Shown here piece by piece: positions 1 to 8,674 of a DNA stretch of 64,000 nucleotides; the first letter of the stretch is position 1; each line of letters begins with the position of its first letter. Made by a program: the position numbers and the translations under genes. Origin of the DNA: Lewinellaceae bacterium (GTDB taxonomy: Bacteria; Bacteroidota; Bacteroidia; Chitinophagales; Saprospiraceae); assembly GCA_016719605.1 (NCBI GenBank), contig JADJYW010000012.1, positions 186,001 through 250,000 on the forward strand, read 5' to 3'. The notes under the pieces are model-generated. The model ran no database searches. It was not told the DNA's origin and worked only from the letters and a program-made list of their open reading frames with translations.

Positions 1-1910
1 GTGATGATGGTCACCATCTGACTTGCTGTGCTGGTGCCGCAGGGGCCGGTGGCGGTGAGTGTCACCGTGTATACACCGTCGGTGGTGTAGGTGTGTGTCG
101 GGTTGGCATCGTTGCTGGTGTTGCCGTCGCCGAAGTTCCAGTTGTAGGTATTGGCATTGGCCGAGTTGTTGGTAAACGACGCCGTGAAGCCATTGGTTGC
201 ACTGGAAAAACCGGCAGCCGGTCCCGGGGTTACGGTGATGTAACTCGTTTGAGTTGCTGTATTGTTGCCGGCACTATTCGAGACCACCAGGGTGACGGTG
301 TAGGCGCCGGGGCTGGAATAAACCACAGTCGGGTTTTCTTCGGTGGAACTGTTTGGGGTTCCACCGGGGAACGACCACTCAAAACTGATGGCATTGGGGG
401 AGGAAGCATTGGAAAATTGCACGGTCAGTGGCCCGCATCCGCTGGTTGGGTTGGCGGTAAATGCGGCCAGCGGCGGGGTGATTATGGTTACCGTTTGGCT
501 CGCCGTGCTGGTACCACAGGGGCCGGTAGCGGTGAGTGTCACGGTGTAGGTGCCGTCTTGCCCGTAGGTGTGTTCCGGTTCTTCTTCGGTGCTTTCGCCG
601 CCGTCACCAAAACTCCAGTGGTAGGTGGTAGCATCGTCGGAGTTGTTGGTAAATGATGCCACGAAGCCATTGGTGGTGCTGGAAAAACTTGCCGAAGGCG
701 GCGGAACCACGACGATGTAGTTCGGGAGCGTCAGGGTATCGTTGCCAAATGGGTTGGTAACGATGTGCATCACGGAATAAGAACCCGGGGTGCTGTACGT
801 CACCGTCGGGTTTTGGGCGCTTGACGTATCGGGTGTGCCGCCGGGAAACGACCAGAAATACCCGGTCGGATTGCCTAAGGACTGGCTGGTAAACTGCGTG
901 GTGAAAGGTGCGCAGCCGGAGGTGGTGTCGGCGACAAAACCTGCTACGGGCAGGGCGATGACGGTGACGGTTTTGGATGAAGTATTGCTGCCACAGGCGT
1001 TGCTGGAGGTCAGCGTGACGGTATACGTTCCGCTCGTTGCATAGGTATGGGTTGGGTTGGCCAGGCTGCTGGTGTCGCCGTCGCCGAAGTTCCAGAGGTA
1101 CGAAGAGGCCCCGTTGGAGTTGTTGGTAAATGAAACCGTCAGGGTGTCCACCGTAAAATTGAAATTGGAGGATGGAATGCTCTGGACGGTGATATAGTTG
1201 TTTTTGATAATCGTGTTGGAGCCTGATCCGTTGACCGCCGTGAGCGTGACCGTGTATGTGCCGGAGGTTTGGTATACGGCAATCGGGTTTGTCTGGTTGG
1301 AAGATGCCGGCGAAGCGCCCGGGAACAACCACAGAAAAGTGGACGCATTGGCCGAGGATTCGTTGCTAAACTGCACGGTGAATGGTGCGCAGCCATCTGT
1401 CGGGAAGGCCGAGAATTCAGCGGTAGGAATGGTATTGATTAATACTGTTTTTGTTGACGAGCCACAGTCGTTTTCCACGGTAAGCACGACGGTGTAGTTT
1501 CCAGATTCGGGGTATGTGTAGGTTGGATTTTGCTCGGTGCTGACCCCGCCATCGCCAAAGTCCCAAAAGTAGCTCGTTGCATTTTGGGAAGTACTGGTGA
1601 AGGTGTACATCAGACCGGTGTAGGTAAAAGTAAAGTTGGCGGTCGGGGTGGGGTTAATTACGACCGGTTGGGTGATGGAGTTTGTTCCGCCTACGCCGGT
1701 GATAGTCAGCACGACATTATATGTTCCGGCATTGGCCCAGGTTACGGTCGGGTTTTGAGCCGTGGAGGTAGGTGGTGTTCCGCCGGGGAAACTCCAGTTG
1801 CGTGCAGTAATGTTTCCAACGGACTGGTCGGTAAATTGCACGGGCGTAGCACGGCAGGCTGGATTCGGCGCCCACTCGAAGTCGGCGACCAACGGCTGGT
1901 TGGCGCCGCA
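1..1910 (-). repeat. Alternating two-type PKD module array (about 475 bp super-repeat)
   Basis: Within the peptidase gene, modules with a W-S-F-P-G-G-T-P core (near 1785, 1318, 840 and 362) alternate with modules with a W-x-F-G-D-G core (near 1553, 1080, 602 and 130). Successive modules of the same type lie 467-478 bp apart, so the unit of duplication is an AB pair of about 158 residues. At least four pairs are visible and the array continues past base 1. DNA similarity between copies is obvious, for example around the FGDG codons. Confidence 0.85.
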
Positions 1911-3116
1911 GGGTTGGAGACAACCGTTGTTGATGCGTGCCGTGATGTAGTTGCTGATGGTGTTTATTGAGGTGTTGCTCCAGATGTTACTGGTGCTGAC
2001 AAACGGACACATGATGAAGTTGGTGGGGCAGCTGCCACCACCGACGGGATCGTGGCTGGCGTTGAAATTGTGCCCGAGTTCGTGCGAAGTCAGGCAGCGA
2101 AGCAGTTCCGCGTTATTTGAAAAATCTTGTAAGCAGTGGTATTTCTGAGCGGTACAGAGGCCATTGAAATAGGCGATGCCGATGGTAGATCCATCAAAAT
2201 CGCGGTTGGTCCACAGTTCTCCGTTGTCGAAAGGCACACCGAAGCCACCGCCGTTACCCCAGGAGCGAAAGGAGACAAGGAGGTCGTCTGCTATATTTGA
2301 ATTAGTCCACGGGTCTGATCCGGTTATCACAAGTTGGGTGACGATGACGAATGTTATGTCGTGATTAAACGATCCGGTGTAGTCGCCTTCTACATTGTTG
2401 ATTACCGCGATGTTGTGGGATTCTACAGCGCCGACGGAGCCGTATTTGCTATGCATGGATTTGTCGGATGCAATGGCGATTTCCAACTCGTAGCAACCGA
2501 AAAATTCCGGGGAGTCCCCTTTTTGTTTGGCTGCCTCAATCAGGTGATCGGTGTCTTCCGTGGCGGCCAGCGTGGCGCAAGTTGCATCTTCGGGGTAAAG
2601 CACCGCGCTTTTCGGGTACACAATGAACAGGTCCCGGGCGGCATCCGGCTGATGGTACCACAGGGGTTCAATGTAATAGCGCACGTCGCCCACGTCCACA
2701 AAGCCGTTGATGAAATCCTTGTCGAGTGTCAGGCGCACCTTGCCGCCACGGGTAGTTTCATGGCCTTTGAAGGCGATATGTTCTTTGCGCGTATATTTTT
2801 CGATGCCGGTTTCGGTGGGTACCTGCACGAAATATGTGGGCGACAGGATGTTGCTGGGTTGGAGTTGCAGGGTCCAGTCGTGGTTGCCGAGGTGCAGTTG
2901 CATCGTGGAGGACTCGGGCGTGCTGTTTACGAATTGCTGGAGGGCCAACGGGTTCAGCCGGTATACATTCCATTCGGTGAGTACCTTTTTCAGGGCGGCA
3001 GGCGCCTCTACGGTTTGCGGCTCGCCGATGAAGTTTTGTGCGCTTGCTCCAAAAGTTAGCAAGACCGGCACCACCAATACGACAAGCCGGATGTACAGAC
3101 GTAAGTAATTGAGCAT
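1..3116 (-). CDS. Secreted adamalysin-like zinc metallopeptidase with tandem PKD domains (3' end outside window)
   Basis: Reading on the minus strand from ATG at 3116, the frame stays open to the window edge, giving more than 1035 residues. It starts with a hydrophobic signal peptide ending near GASAQ. A prodomain-like part follows, then a metzincin core with HELGHNFNASH (about residues 345-355; three zinc histidines and the catalytic Glu) and a Met-turn IMCPF some 20 residues on, which is the arrangement of M12B/reprolysin-like peptidases. From about residue 400 on there are at least eight PKD-type modules. The protein is probably exported and anchored or released by T9SS, but its C-terminus is not in the window. 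Substrate is unknown. Peptidase assignment is strong; the physiological role is inference. Confidence 0.88.
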   Translation of the reverse strand, partial: MLNYLRLYIRLVVLVVPVLLTFGASAQNFIGEPQTVEAPAALKKVLTEWNVYRLNPLALQQFVNSTPESSTMQLHLGNHDWTLQLQPSNILSPTYFVQVPTETGIEKYTRKEHIAFKGHETTRGGKVRLTLDKDFINGFVDVGDVRYYIEPLWYHQPDAARDLFIVYPKSAVLYPEDATCATLAATEDTDHLIEAAKQKGDSPEFFGCYELEIAIASDKSMHSKYGSVGAVESHNIAVINNVEGDYTGSFNHDITFVIVTQLVITGSDPWTNSNIADDLLVSFRSWGNGGGFGVPFDNGELWTNRDFDGSTIGIAYFNGLCTAQKYHCLQDFSNNAELLRCLTSHELGHNFNASHDPVGGGSCPTNFIMCPFVSTSNIWSNTSINTISNYITARINNGCLQPCGANQPLVADFEWAPNPACRATPVQFTDQSVGNITARNWSFPGGTPPTSTAQNPTVTWANAGTYNVVLTITGVGGTNSITQPVVINPTPTANFTFTYTGLMYTFTSTSQNATSYFWDFGDGGVSTEQNPTYTYPESGNYTVVLTVENDCGSSTKTVLINTIPTAEFSAFPTDGCAPFTVQFSNESSANASTFLWLFPGASPASSNQTNPIAVYQTSGTYTVTLTAVNGSGSNTIIKNNYITVQSIPSSNFNFTVDTLTVSFTNNSNGASSYLWNFGDGDTSSLANPTHTYATSGTYTVTLTSSNACGSNTSSKTVTVIALPVAGFVADTTSGCAPFTTQFTSQSLGNPTGYFWSFPGGTPDTSSAQNPTVTYSTPGSYSVMHIVTNPFGNDTLTLPNYIVVVPPPSASFSSTTNGFVASFTNNSDDATTYHWSFGDGGESTEEEPEHTYGQDGTYTVTLTATGPCGTSTASQTVTIITPPLAAFTANPTSGCGPLTVQFSNASSPNAISFEWSFPGGTPNSSTEENPTVVYSSPGAYTVTLVVSNSAGNNTATQTSYITVTPGPAAGFSSATNGFTASFTNNSANANTYNWNFGDGNTSNDANPTHTYTTDGVYTVTLTATGPCGTSTASQMVTII

Positions 3117-3445
3117 GGTCAGGTTTGATTTGAAAACGATGATAATTGACATTATACGGGATAGCCTTGCAGCTGGTTGCGTAGTGCGGATTCGTAGATT
3201 TTAACAAATGTCAATAAGGTTCGGCAGGGAGGAAGTTGGAAACGCCGTTTATTTGCGGCCGGTAGCCTGATTTCAGGCGGCGAAAGTAGGACTTGTTCCG
3301 AACAATCGTTTTTACTACTTTTCTAAATTGACAGTTTCGTCAAAACACCGACGCTTTTGCGCGGCAAGCGGTTTGTGCGGCGACTTTTGCAATCCCACAA
3401 ATGATGCCCCGTAGCGTTCTCAAACAATTTCAAAACTATCTATCT
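3117..3445. other. Divergent intergenic region
   Basis: This 329-bp spacer separates the divergent metallopeptidase gene and the outer-membrane protein gene, so it should carry both promoters. I see no open frame that looks coding, no RNA gene and no strong hairpin. TACTTTCG on the minus strand near 3290 and TACTTTTC on the plus strand near 3316 each differ at one base from the Bacteroidota -7 element TAnnTTTG. Neither is good enough to call a promoter. Confidence 0.4.
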
Positions 3446-4063
3446 ATGAAACAATTGCGTTTTCAACTTGCATGTCTGGCGCTGCTTGCCTCCACGGCGT
3501 GTCTTTCCGCACAAAACATGTTGGGCTATTCGGTTTCGGAGGCCGGATTTTCGGCGCCCAAAGACGAAAAAGAAGCACCGCGCTTCCGGGATCGCCTGTG
3601 GTATGGCGGTGGACTCAGTCTTGGCTTTGCGGGCGGTTCCGGGGTCAGTGTATTCGGATTTGGTATTTCGCCCATGGTCGGTTACAAAATTATCGGTCCG
3701 CTGTCGGCAGGCCCGCGTCTGTCTGTTTTTTATACCTCACAGAAATACACCGGCATTGGGACGTACAATCTGTTCGACGTCGAACTCAGCCTGTTTGCCC
3801 GGGTACGCGTGTACAAGGGCTTTTTTATTCAGGGAGAAGTGGGCACGCTTTCGGATCAGTATGTATTTTTTGACGGGAGTGGCTATGGTAAAGGCACCCG
3901 CACCCGCCCCTCGCAGTACCTCGGAGTCGGGTATAATTTTTCCAATGGGGCCGGTGGACTCGGGCAGGAAATATCCATTATGTACGATTTTTATGTCGGG
4001 GGCGATATCAATGCCATCGAAAACCCGTGGCAATACCGTTTCGCATTTACCTACGGGTTTTAA
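3446..4063 (+). CDS. Small outer-membrane beta-barrel protein, hypothetical
   Basis: The ATG at 3446 is preferred over the in-frame ATG at 3401 because it gives a clean signal peptide: MKQLRF, a hydrophobic core, and cleavage after LSAQ. The 205-residue protein then shows alternating polar and hydrophobic strands rich in Gly and aromatics (GGGLSLGFAGGSG, GPRLSVFYTSQ, YLGVGYNF) and ends in an aromatic F-T-Y-G-F, as many Bacteroidota outer-membrane barrels do. No enzymatic motif is visible. It converges on fdhD, and the two genes are separated only by the start of the 8-bp repeat hairpin. Membrane location is inferred; function is unknown. Confidence 0.75.
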   Translation: MKQLRFQLACLALLASTACLSAQNMLGYSVSEAGFSAPKDEKEAPRFRDRLWYGGGLSLGFAGGSGVSVFGFGISPMVGYKIIGPLSAGPRLSVFYTSQKYTGIGTYNLFDVELSLFARVRVYKGFFIQGEVGTLSDQYVFFDGSGYGKGTRTRPSQYLGVGYNFSNGAGGLGQEISIMYDFYVGGDINAIENPWQYRFAFTYGF

Positions 4064-4064
4064 G

Positions 4065-4175
4065 GTTGAGAGGTTGGAAGGTTAGAAGGTTAGAAGGTTA
4101 GAAGGTTAGAAGGTTTCTGGTTCTTGTAACATTCTAACCAGAAACCTTCTAACCTTCTAACCTTCCAACCTTCCA
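4065..4175. repeat. 8-bp tandem repeat folded into a long inverted repeat
   Basis: The left arm is five copies of GGTTAGAA or GGTTGGAA ending in GGTTTCTGGTT. The right arm is its reverse complement, starting AACCAGAAACC. Bases 4096-4122 pair perfectly with 4136-4162 (27 bp) around a 13-nt loop, and outer copies extend the stem with G-U pairs. It lies between two convergent genes and overlaps the last 24 or so codons and the stop codon of fdhD. It could terminate transcription from both sides or be a mobile intergenic repeat. Confidence 0.85.
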
Positions 4176-4992
4176 ACCTTTCTGCGCCGGAATAGATATT
4201 GAACCGTTCGCCGCGCAGGAATCCGATGAGGGTCATGCCGGACGCTTCTGCCAGTTCGAGGGCGAGGCTGGATGGGGCGCCCACAGCGGCGAGACAAGGG
4301 ATGCCGGCCATGGAGGCTTTTTGCACCAGTTCGAAGCCGGCTCGGCCACTTACCAGCAACAGATAGTCCCGCAAGGGCAAGTTATAGGCGCGGCGCAACG
4401 CGGCGCCTATAACCTTATCCACGGCATTATGTCGGCCAACGTCCTCACGCAGCAGCACCAGGCGTCCGCTTGCATCGAACAGACCCGCCGCGTGTAGCCC
4501 GCCTGTGGCATCAAAAGTGGCCTGCGCCTGGCGCAGTATGTCCGGAAGCCTGAAAAGTGTTTCTGCTGAAAAAAGCGGATGCCCCGGCATCGGGTAGTGG
4601 CAACTTACAGTCTGTACGGCATCAAGCGATGCCTTGCCGCATACGCCACAACTGGAGGAGGTAAACAAATGCCGCGTCAGCCGCGCCTCGTCTACTGGAA
4701 TATCCGGTTGCAATTCTACCAACAGCGTATTTTCGGCCAGCCACCGGTCGGCCATGATCTGGGCGGCTTGCTGGATGAGACCTTCGGTGAACAGAAAACC
4801 GGTGGCCAGTTCTTCATCGTCGCCCGGCGTACGCATAGTGACGGCTATGGATAGTTGGCGCCGGCCGGCTCCCGCCCCGTGCCCGATGCGGATTTCCAGC
4901 GGCTCCTCGGCCACCAGCAGGTCGGAGCGTTGTTCAAACCCGGCCGACGTTACAGTTTGTGCCGTGACGCGGTGTGTGCGTTGTGGAGTCAT
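4090..4992 (-). CDS. fdhD: FdhD sulfurtransferase for formate dehydrogenase maturation
   Basis: FdhD moves sulfur from a cysteine desulfurase to the molybdenum cofactor of formate dehydrogenase. The key motif S-S-C-G-V-C-G is present, with the two loop cysteines at residues 115 and 118 counted from the ATG at 4992. That start gives about 300 residues; an upstream in-frame ATG at 5172 would add a Cys-rich non-conserved stretch and is rejected. The family core ends around FNIYSGAERLEG; the last 25 or so residues are translated from the 8-bp repeat hairpin and are not family sequence. No formate dehydrogenase gene is in the window. It is divergent from the saccharopine-dehydrogenase-like gene. 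Confidence 0.9.
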   Translation of the reverse strand: MTPQRTHRVTAQTVTSAGFEQRSDLLVAEEPLEIRIGHGAGAGRRQLSIAVTMRTPGDDEELATGFLFTEGLIQQAAQIMADRWLAENTLLVELQPDIPVDEARLTRHLFTSSSCGVCGKASLDAVQTVSCHYPMPGHPLFSAETLFRLPDILRQAQATFDATGGLHAAGLFDASGRLVLLREDVGRHNAVDKVIGAALRRAYNLPLRDYLLLVSGRAGFELVQKASMAGIPCLAAVGAPSSLALELAEASGMTLIGFLRGERFNIYSGAERLEGWKVRRLEGFWLECYKNQKPSNLLTF

Positions 4993-5112
4993 GCATGTTG
5001 GTTTGAGCAAAATGGAACAAATGCAGGAAATTGTGTTGGTTGAACAATGCGCGGGCATCGTTGCAAACACTTCAGGTTGACTAAAAGTAGTGGCGCAAGA
5101 TAGGTTAGTTTG

Positions 5113-5120
5113 TAGTTTTG
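5113..5120 (+). promoter_or_regulatory. Possible -7 element upstream of saccharopine dehydrogenase-like gene
   Basis: TAGTTTTG fits the Bacteroidota -7 consensus TAnnTTTG exactly and lies 91 bp before the ATG at 5212, in the divergent spacer with fdhD. I see no matching TTTG at the usual -33 spacing, so support is moderate. Confidence 0.35.
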
Positions 5121-5211
5121 AAACCCGACCCGATGCGTCCGCAGCAGTAAGTTTTCCTATTTTTGCCTCCACCTTTTACTTTATCCCCCATCTATTTCAA
5201 TTTCCTCCAGT

Positions 5212-6543
5212 ATGCAAAATCTCCTTCTTATTGGCGCGGGCCGCTCGGCCACGGTACTGATCGGCTATATTTTAGAGCAAGCCGGCCGGCATAATTTTTT
5301 TGTCACCGTGGCTGACGCAGATGTCACGCTGGCACAGCAAAAAGTAGGCAGCCACCCCAATGGTCGGGCGACCTGGCTGGACGCCTCCAAGCCCAACGAC
5401 CGGCGCGAACTCATCAGCCGCCATGATGTGGTAGTATCGCTTCTGCCTCCCCAAATGCACGTCGAAGTGGCGCAGGATTGTGTTGCTCTGGGCAAGCACT
5501 TAGTCACGGCCAGTTATGTCTCCAAACAAGTATTTCGCCTGGGGGATGAGGTTCGCCAACGCGCACTGGTTTTTATGAACGAACTGGGTCTGGATCCCGG
5601 CATTGACCACATGAGTGCGATGCAACGCATCAATGCCATTCGCGCCAAAGGCGGCAAAATCTCCGCATTTTACTCCTACACGGGTGGCTTGGTGGCTCCG
5701 GAAAGTGACACCAACCCGTGGCACTACAAGTTCAGTTGGAATCCGCGCAACGTGGTGCTGGCGGGCCAGGGTACCGCGCAGTTTCTGGAAGACGGCAAAC
5801 TGAAGTACATCCCGTATCGCCGGCTGTTCCGCCAATACCGCCTGGTCGAAATTCCTGGCATGGGCGAATGGGAAGTGTATGCCAACCGCGACTCGCTGCT
5901 ATACCGGGAGGCGTACGGCCTCACGGATATCAAAACCCTGTTTCGGGGGACGGTACGACATCGCGGCTTTTGCGATGCCTGGAATGCACTCGTGCGTATT
6001 GGACTCACCGATGCCACATTTCCTATTGTAGACTCCGATCACCTGTCCTATCACGACCTGATGGAGGCTTTTCTTGGTATCAGCCAGCATACCGGATCGG
6101 TAAAAGACCGCATGGCCAAACTGCTCGAAACTGAGCCGGACAGCCCCGTTATGCAAAAATTAGAATGGCTGGGACTGTTCAGCAAGCGCCGCATCAAGGT
6201 GAAAGATGCCACGCCTGCCCTCATTTTGGAACGGTTGCTTTTGGAAAAATGGGCGCTCAAACCCAACGATAAGGACATGGTTATCATGCAACATGTATTC
6301 GAGTACGAACTCGACGGACGCAACAGAAAACTAACTTCCACCCTCATCATGAAGGGCAAAAACGGCGTGGACACGGCTATGTCCCGGCTGGTGGGTTTGC
6401 CACTTGGTATTTTTGTAAAACTACTTCTCCTGGGTAAAATTTCTACCACAGGGGTCAATATCCCCACCATGCCGGAAGTGTACGAACCGGTCATGGCCGA
6501 GTTGGAGGAATTTGGGGTGAGATTTCTGGAAAAAGAGGAATGA
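5212..6543 (+). CDS. Saccharopine dehydrogenase family protein
   Basis: The 443-residue protein opens with a Rossmann nucleotide-binding motif (NLLLIGAGRSA) and continues like saccharopine reductases, with SLLPPQMHVEVAQDC, NELGLDPGIDHMSAM and FYSYTGGLVAPES, which matches the central substrate domain, and a C-terminal part returning to the Rossmann lobe. Family members reduce or oxidise saccharopine in lysine metabolism using NAD(P). Many Bacteroidota carry this gene without a full lysine-ketoglutarate pathway, so the exact substrate is uncertain. Length is normal. The start is an ATG directly after TCCAGT, with no strong Shine-Dalgarno. No partner lysine gene is adjacent. Confidence 0.85.
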   Translation: MQNLLLIGAGRSATVLIGYILEQAGRHNFFVTVADADVTLAQQKVGSHPNGRATWLDASKPNDRRELISRHDVVVSLLPPQMHVEVAQDCVALGKHLVTASYVSKQVFRLGDEVRQRALVFMNELGLDPGIDHMSAMQRINAIRAKGGKISAFYSYTGGLVAPESDTNPWHYKFSWNPRNVVLAGQGTAQFLEDGKLKYIPYRRLFRQYRLVEIPGMGEWEVYANRDSLLYREAYGLTDIKTLFRGTVRHRGFCDAWNALVRIGLTDATFPIVDSDHLSYHDLMEAFLGISQHTGSVKDRMAKLLETEPDSPVMQKLEWLGLFSKRRIKVKDATPALILERLLLEKWALKPNDKDMVIMQHVFEYELDGRNRKLTSTLIMKGKNGVDTAMSRLVGLPLGIFVKLLLLGKISTTGVNIPTMPEVYEPVMAELEEFGVRFLEKEE

Positions 6544-6555
6544 CGCAATCATCTT

Positions 6556-7242
6556 TCACGATTTGCGACTTATGATCAGCAGCATCTCGACGAGTACCTC
6601 GTTGAGTCGTTCGATAGCCAGGCCCAGTTCCCACGCTGCTCGGTTGCGGGGTTCTACATAGTTGGAAATACTGCGAATAGCCGAAAATGGCACATCTGCC
6701 AGGAGGCAGGCGTAAAAAAACGCGGCACTCTCCATGGTCTCTACCTGTATGTCCGGGTACTTTTTTTGTACAGCCTCAATAGATGTTGCACCTCCATGCA
6801 CGCGGTTGACCGTCAGCCCCCGAACAGCGGGCAGGAAACCGAAATTTTCCGCGACGGGGTTACGCAGCAGGCCCTGCTCGAACGGTGGCTCGTCGGGTGC
6901 GATCAGCCCCAGTTCAAACATATCCGTAAACCGGCCGTCGGCTTCTTCCACCCCAAGATCGCCAAACCGGTCGGCGACCACCTGGACAACCTCGCCCGGC
7001 TGGAATGACCGGTCGAACGCTCCGGCTACTCCGGCGTTTAGCACCCAATCCGGGCGGTACAGGGCCAAATACCGACCCAGGTGCCAGGCAGTGGATGCCA
7101 TACCGACTCCGGTGATGAGTGGGTGTACCGCCACGCCGTCTTTTTCGAAAGAGGCGTCTCCTTTTTTTTGAAAATTGTGCTCCAGGAAGGTCAGAATTGG
7201 CGCCACTTCAAAAGGTGTAGCGGCCACGAGCAAAATATCCAT
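6556..7242 (-). CDS. mqnB: Futalosine hydrolase
   Basis: MqnB cleaves futalosine, or a related nucleoside, in the alternative menaquinone pathway. The 228-residue product has the nucleoside phosphorylase/hydrolase fold with M-D-I-L-L-V-A-A-T at the start, the ribose/base loop LNAGVAGAFD, and the signature ETMESAAFFYAC near the C-terminus. The ATG at 7242 is chosen because homologs begin at this point; the upstream frame to 7410 runs into the divergent methyltransferase. Length fits the family. A UbiA-type prenyltransferase probably belonging to the same pathway is at 53.5 kb, so the genes are not clustered here. Confidence 0.85.
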   Translation of the reverse strand: MDILLVAATPFEVAPILTFLEHNFQKKGDASFEKDGVAVHPLITGVGMASTAWHLGRYLALYRPDWVLNAGVAGAFDRSFQPGEVVQVVADRFGDLGVEEADGRFTDMFELGLIAPDEPPFEQGLLRNPVAENFGFLPAVRGLTVNRVHGGATSIEAVQKKYPDIQVETMESAAFFYACLLADVPFSAIRSISNYVEPRNRAAWELGLAIERLNEVLVEMLLIISRKS

Positions 7243-7328
7243 TTCTTTTTTTGCGCGAAAGTACGCGATGCGCCGGACTGGCGGGCAAAATCGCACTACC
7301 TTGCCCACCTGAAAAAAAGCCGCTATAC

Positions 7329-8064
7329 ATGTCCAGCGAATGGTTCGCCACTTGGTTCGACTCGCCCTACTACCACATCCTGTATCAAAGTCACGATGAC
7401 ACGGAGGCACGCCACTTTATTGACAAGTTGCTCCTCGCCCTGCACTTGCCTCCCGGAGTGCGTATCCTCGATCTGGCTTGTGGCAGGGGCCGGCATGCCC
7501 GTTATTTGGCTGAAAAGGGATTTGATGTAACAGGACTGGATATTTCTGCGGCCAGTATTGCTTTTGCCCGCCATTCCGAACACGAGCGCCTGGCGTTTTT
7601 CCAACACGATATGCGGCATTCCTTTCGCATCAACTATTTCGATGCTATCGTGAATATATTCACCAGTTTTGGCTACTTCGATACGGATCGGGACCACTTG
7701 CACACCTTAGCCAACGTATCCAGAGGTCTTCGGCCGGGAGGATTGTTTTTGCTGGATTTTTTCAATGCAGCATGGGTGCGTCGCCATCTTGTGCGGTATG
7801 AGCAAAAGTCTCTGGACGGAATCGTTTTTCATGTACACAAATCCATTCGGTCGGGTCCGGGTACACAAGCGCGTGGAATTCGAGACAGGGGGGCGGCGGT
7901 TTGTTTTTCGGGAACGGGTACGGCTGTTCACCTTACCTGATTTTCAGGACATGTTCCGTGCTGCCGGTCTGGATATACAGCAAACATACGGCGGCTATGA
8001 TCTTAGTTCATTTGACCCGACAACATCCAAACGGCTCATCCTGATCGCAAAAAAAATACTTTGA
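7329..8064 (+). CDS. Class I SAM-dependent methyltransferase (frameshifted)
   Basis: From ATG at 7329 the protein contains the SAM-binding motif I (ILDLACGRGRHARYLA), motif II-like VTGLDIS and a post-motif region RPGGLFLLDFF. After HVHKSI, around base 7848, the original frame leaves the family and stops at 7940, whereas the next frame continues with GRVRVHKRVEFETGG and ends RLILIAKKIL at 8064. The two parts together make a normal product of about 245 residues. A loss of two bases (or gain of one) near ATTCGGTCGG explains the break. Substrate unknown. It ends one base before the PAP2 gene, so the two are probably cotranscribed. Confidence 0.75.
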
Positions 8065-8065
8065 T

Positions 8066-8650
8066 ATGACTTGGTTGGTAACCCTGGATGCGGCGCTCTT
8101 GCATTGGATTAATTCAACCGGTAGCAACCCGGTGTTTGACTTTCTGCTGCCCTTGTTTCGGGAAAAATGGTTTTGGGCGCCGTTGTATCTGTTCGTACTG
8201 GTCTTTTTTTTACAAAACTCCGGCAGTCGCAGGGGGATGATTCTCATATTCGGCTTGGTAATAGCCGCCGGTTTGGCTGATTTTACGAGCAGTACTTTGA
8301 TCAAAAAAAACGTGCGGCGTTTGCGCCCTTGCAACGATCCGGCAATACGGGAACTGGTAGTGCAACGAGTACCATGCGGAAGTGGATACAGTTTTACCTC
8401 CTCACATGCTGCCAACCATTTTGCTGCCGCTGTTTTTCTGAGTTTTACATTGGGCACGCGTATTCCGCGCGTACGGCTTGGTCTGCTGGTGTGGGCATCA
8501 ATAGTGGCATATTCTCAGGTATATGTTGGCGTACACTACCCAAGTGATGTGTTGTGTGGGGGGCTGTTGGGAGCCGCGATTGGATCGCTGGTAGCCCACG
8601 GTTTCGATCGCTTGCTCGGCAGAAACATGCCTGAAGAATCAGGCGATTGA
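8066..8650 (+). CDS. PAP2 superfamily membrane phosphatase
   Basis: A 194-residue integral membrane protein with the three phosphatase motifs in order: K-x6-R-P (KKNVRRLRP), the central S-S-H (YSFTSSHAANH), and the H-x3-D triad (VYVGVHYPSDV). Family members dephosphorylate lipid phosphates such as undecaprenyl or phosphatidylglycerol phosphate. The usual Arg before the last motif is Gln here (SQVYVGVH). Four or five hydrophobic spans fit the family. The start lies one base after the methyltransferase stop, which suggests translational coupling. Specific lipid substrate is not predictable. Confidence 0.85.
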   Translation: MTWLVTLDAALLHWINSTGSNPVFDFLLPLFREKWFWAPLYLFVLVFFLQNSGSRRGMILIFGLVIAAGLADFTSSTLIKKNVRRLRPCNDPAIRELVVQRVPCGSGYSFTSSHAANHFAAAVFLSFTLGTRIPRVRLGLLVWASIVAYSQVYVGVHYPSDVLCGGLLGAAIGSLVAHGFDRLLGRNMPEESGD

Positions 8651-8674
8651 ATTCAGGAAGAGCTCCTGCTGAAA

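Noticed and set aside
4065..4175. CRISPR-like array
   Set aside because: Unit is 8 bp without spacers and is arranged as inverted arms.
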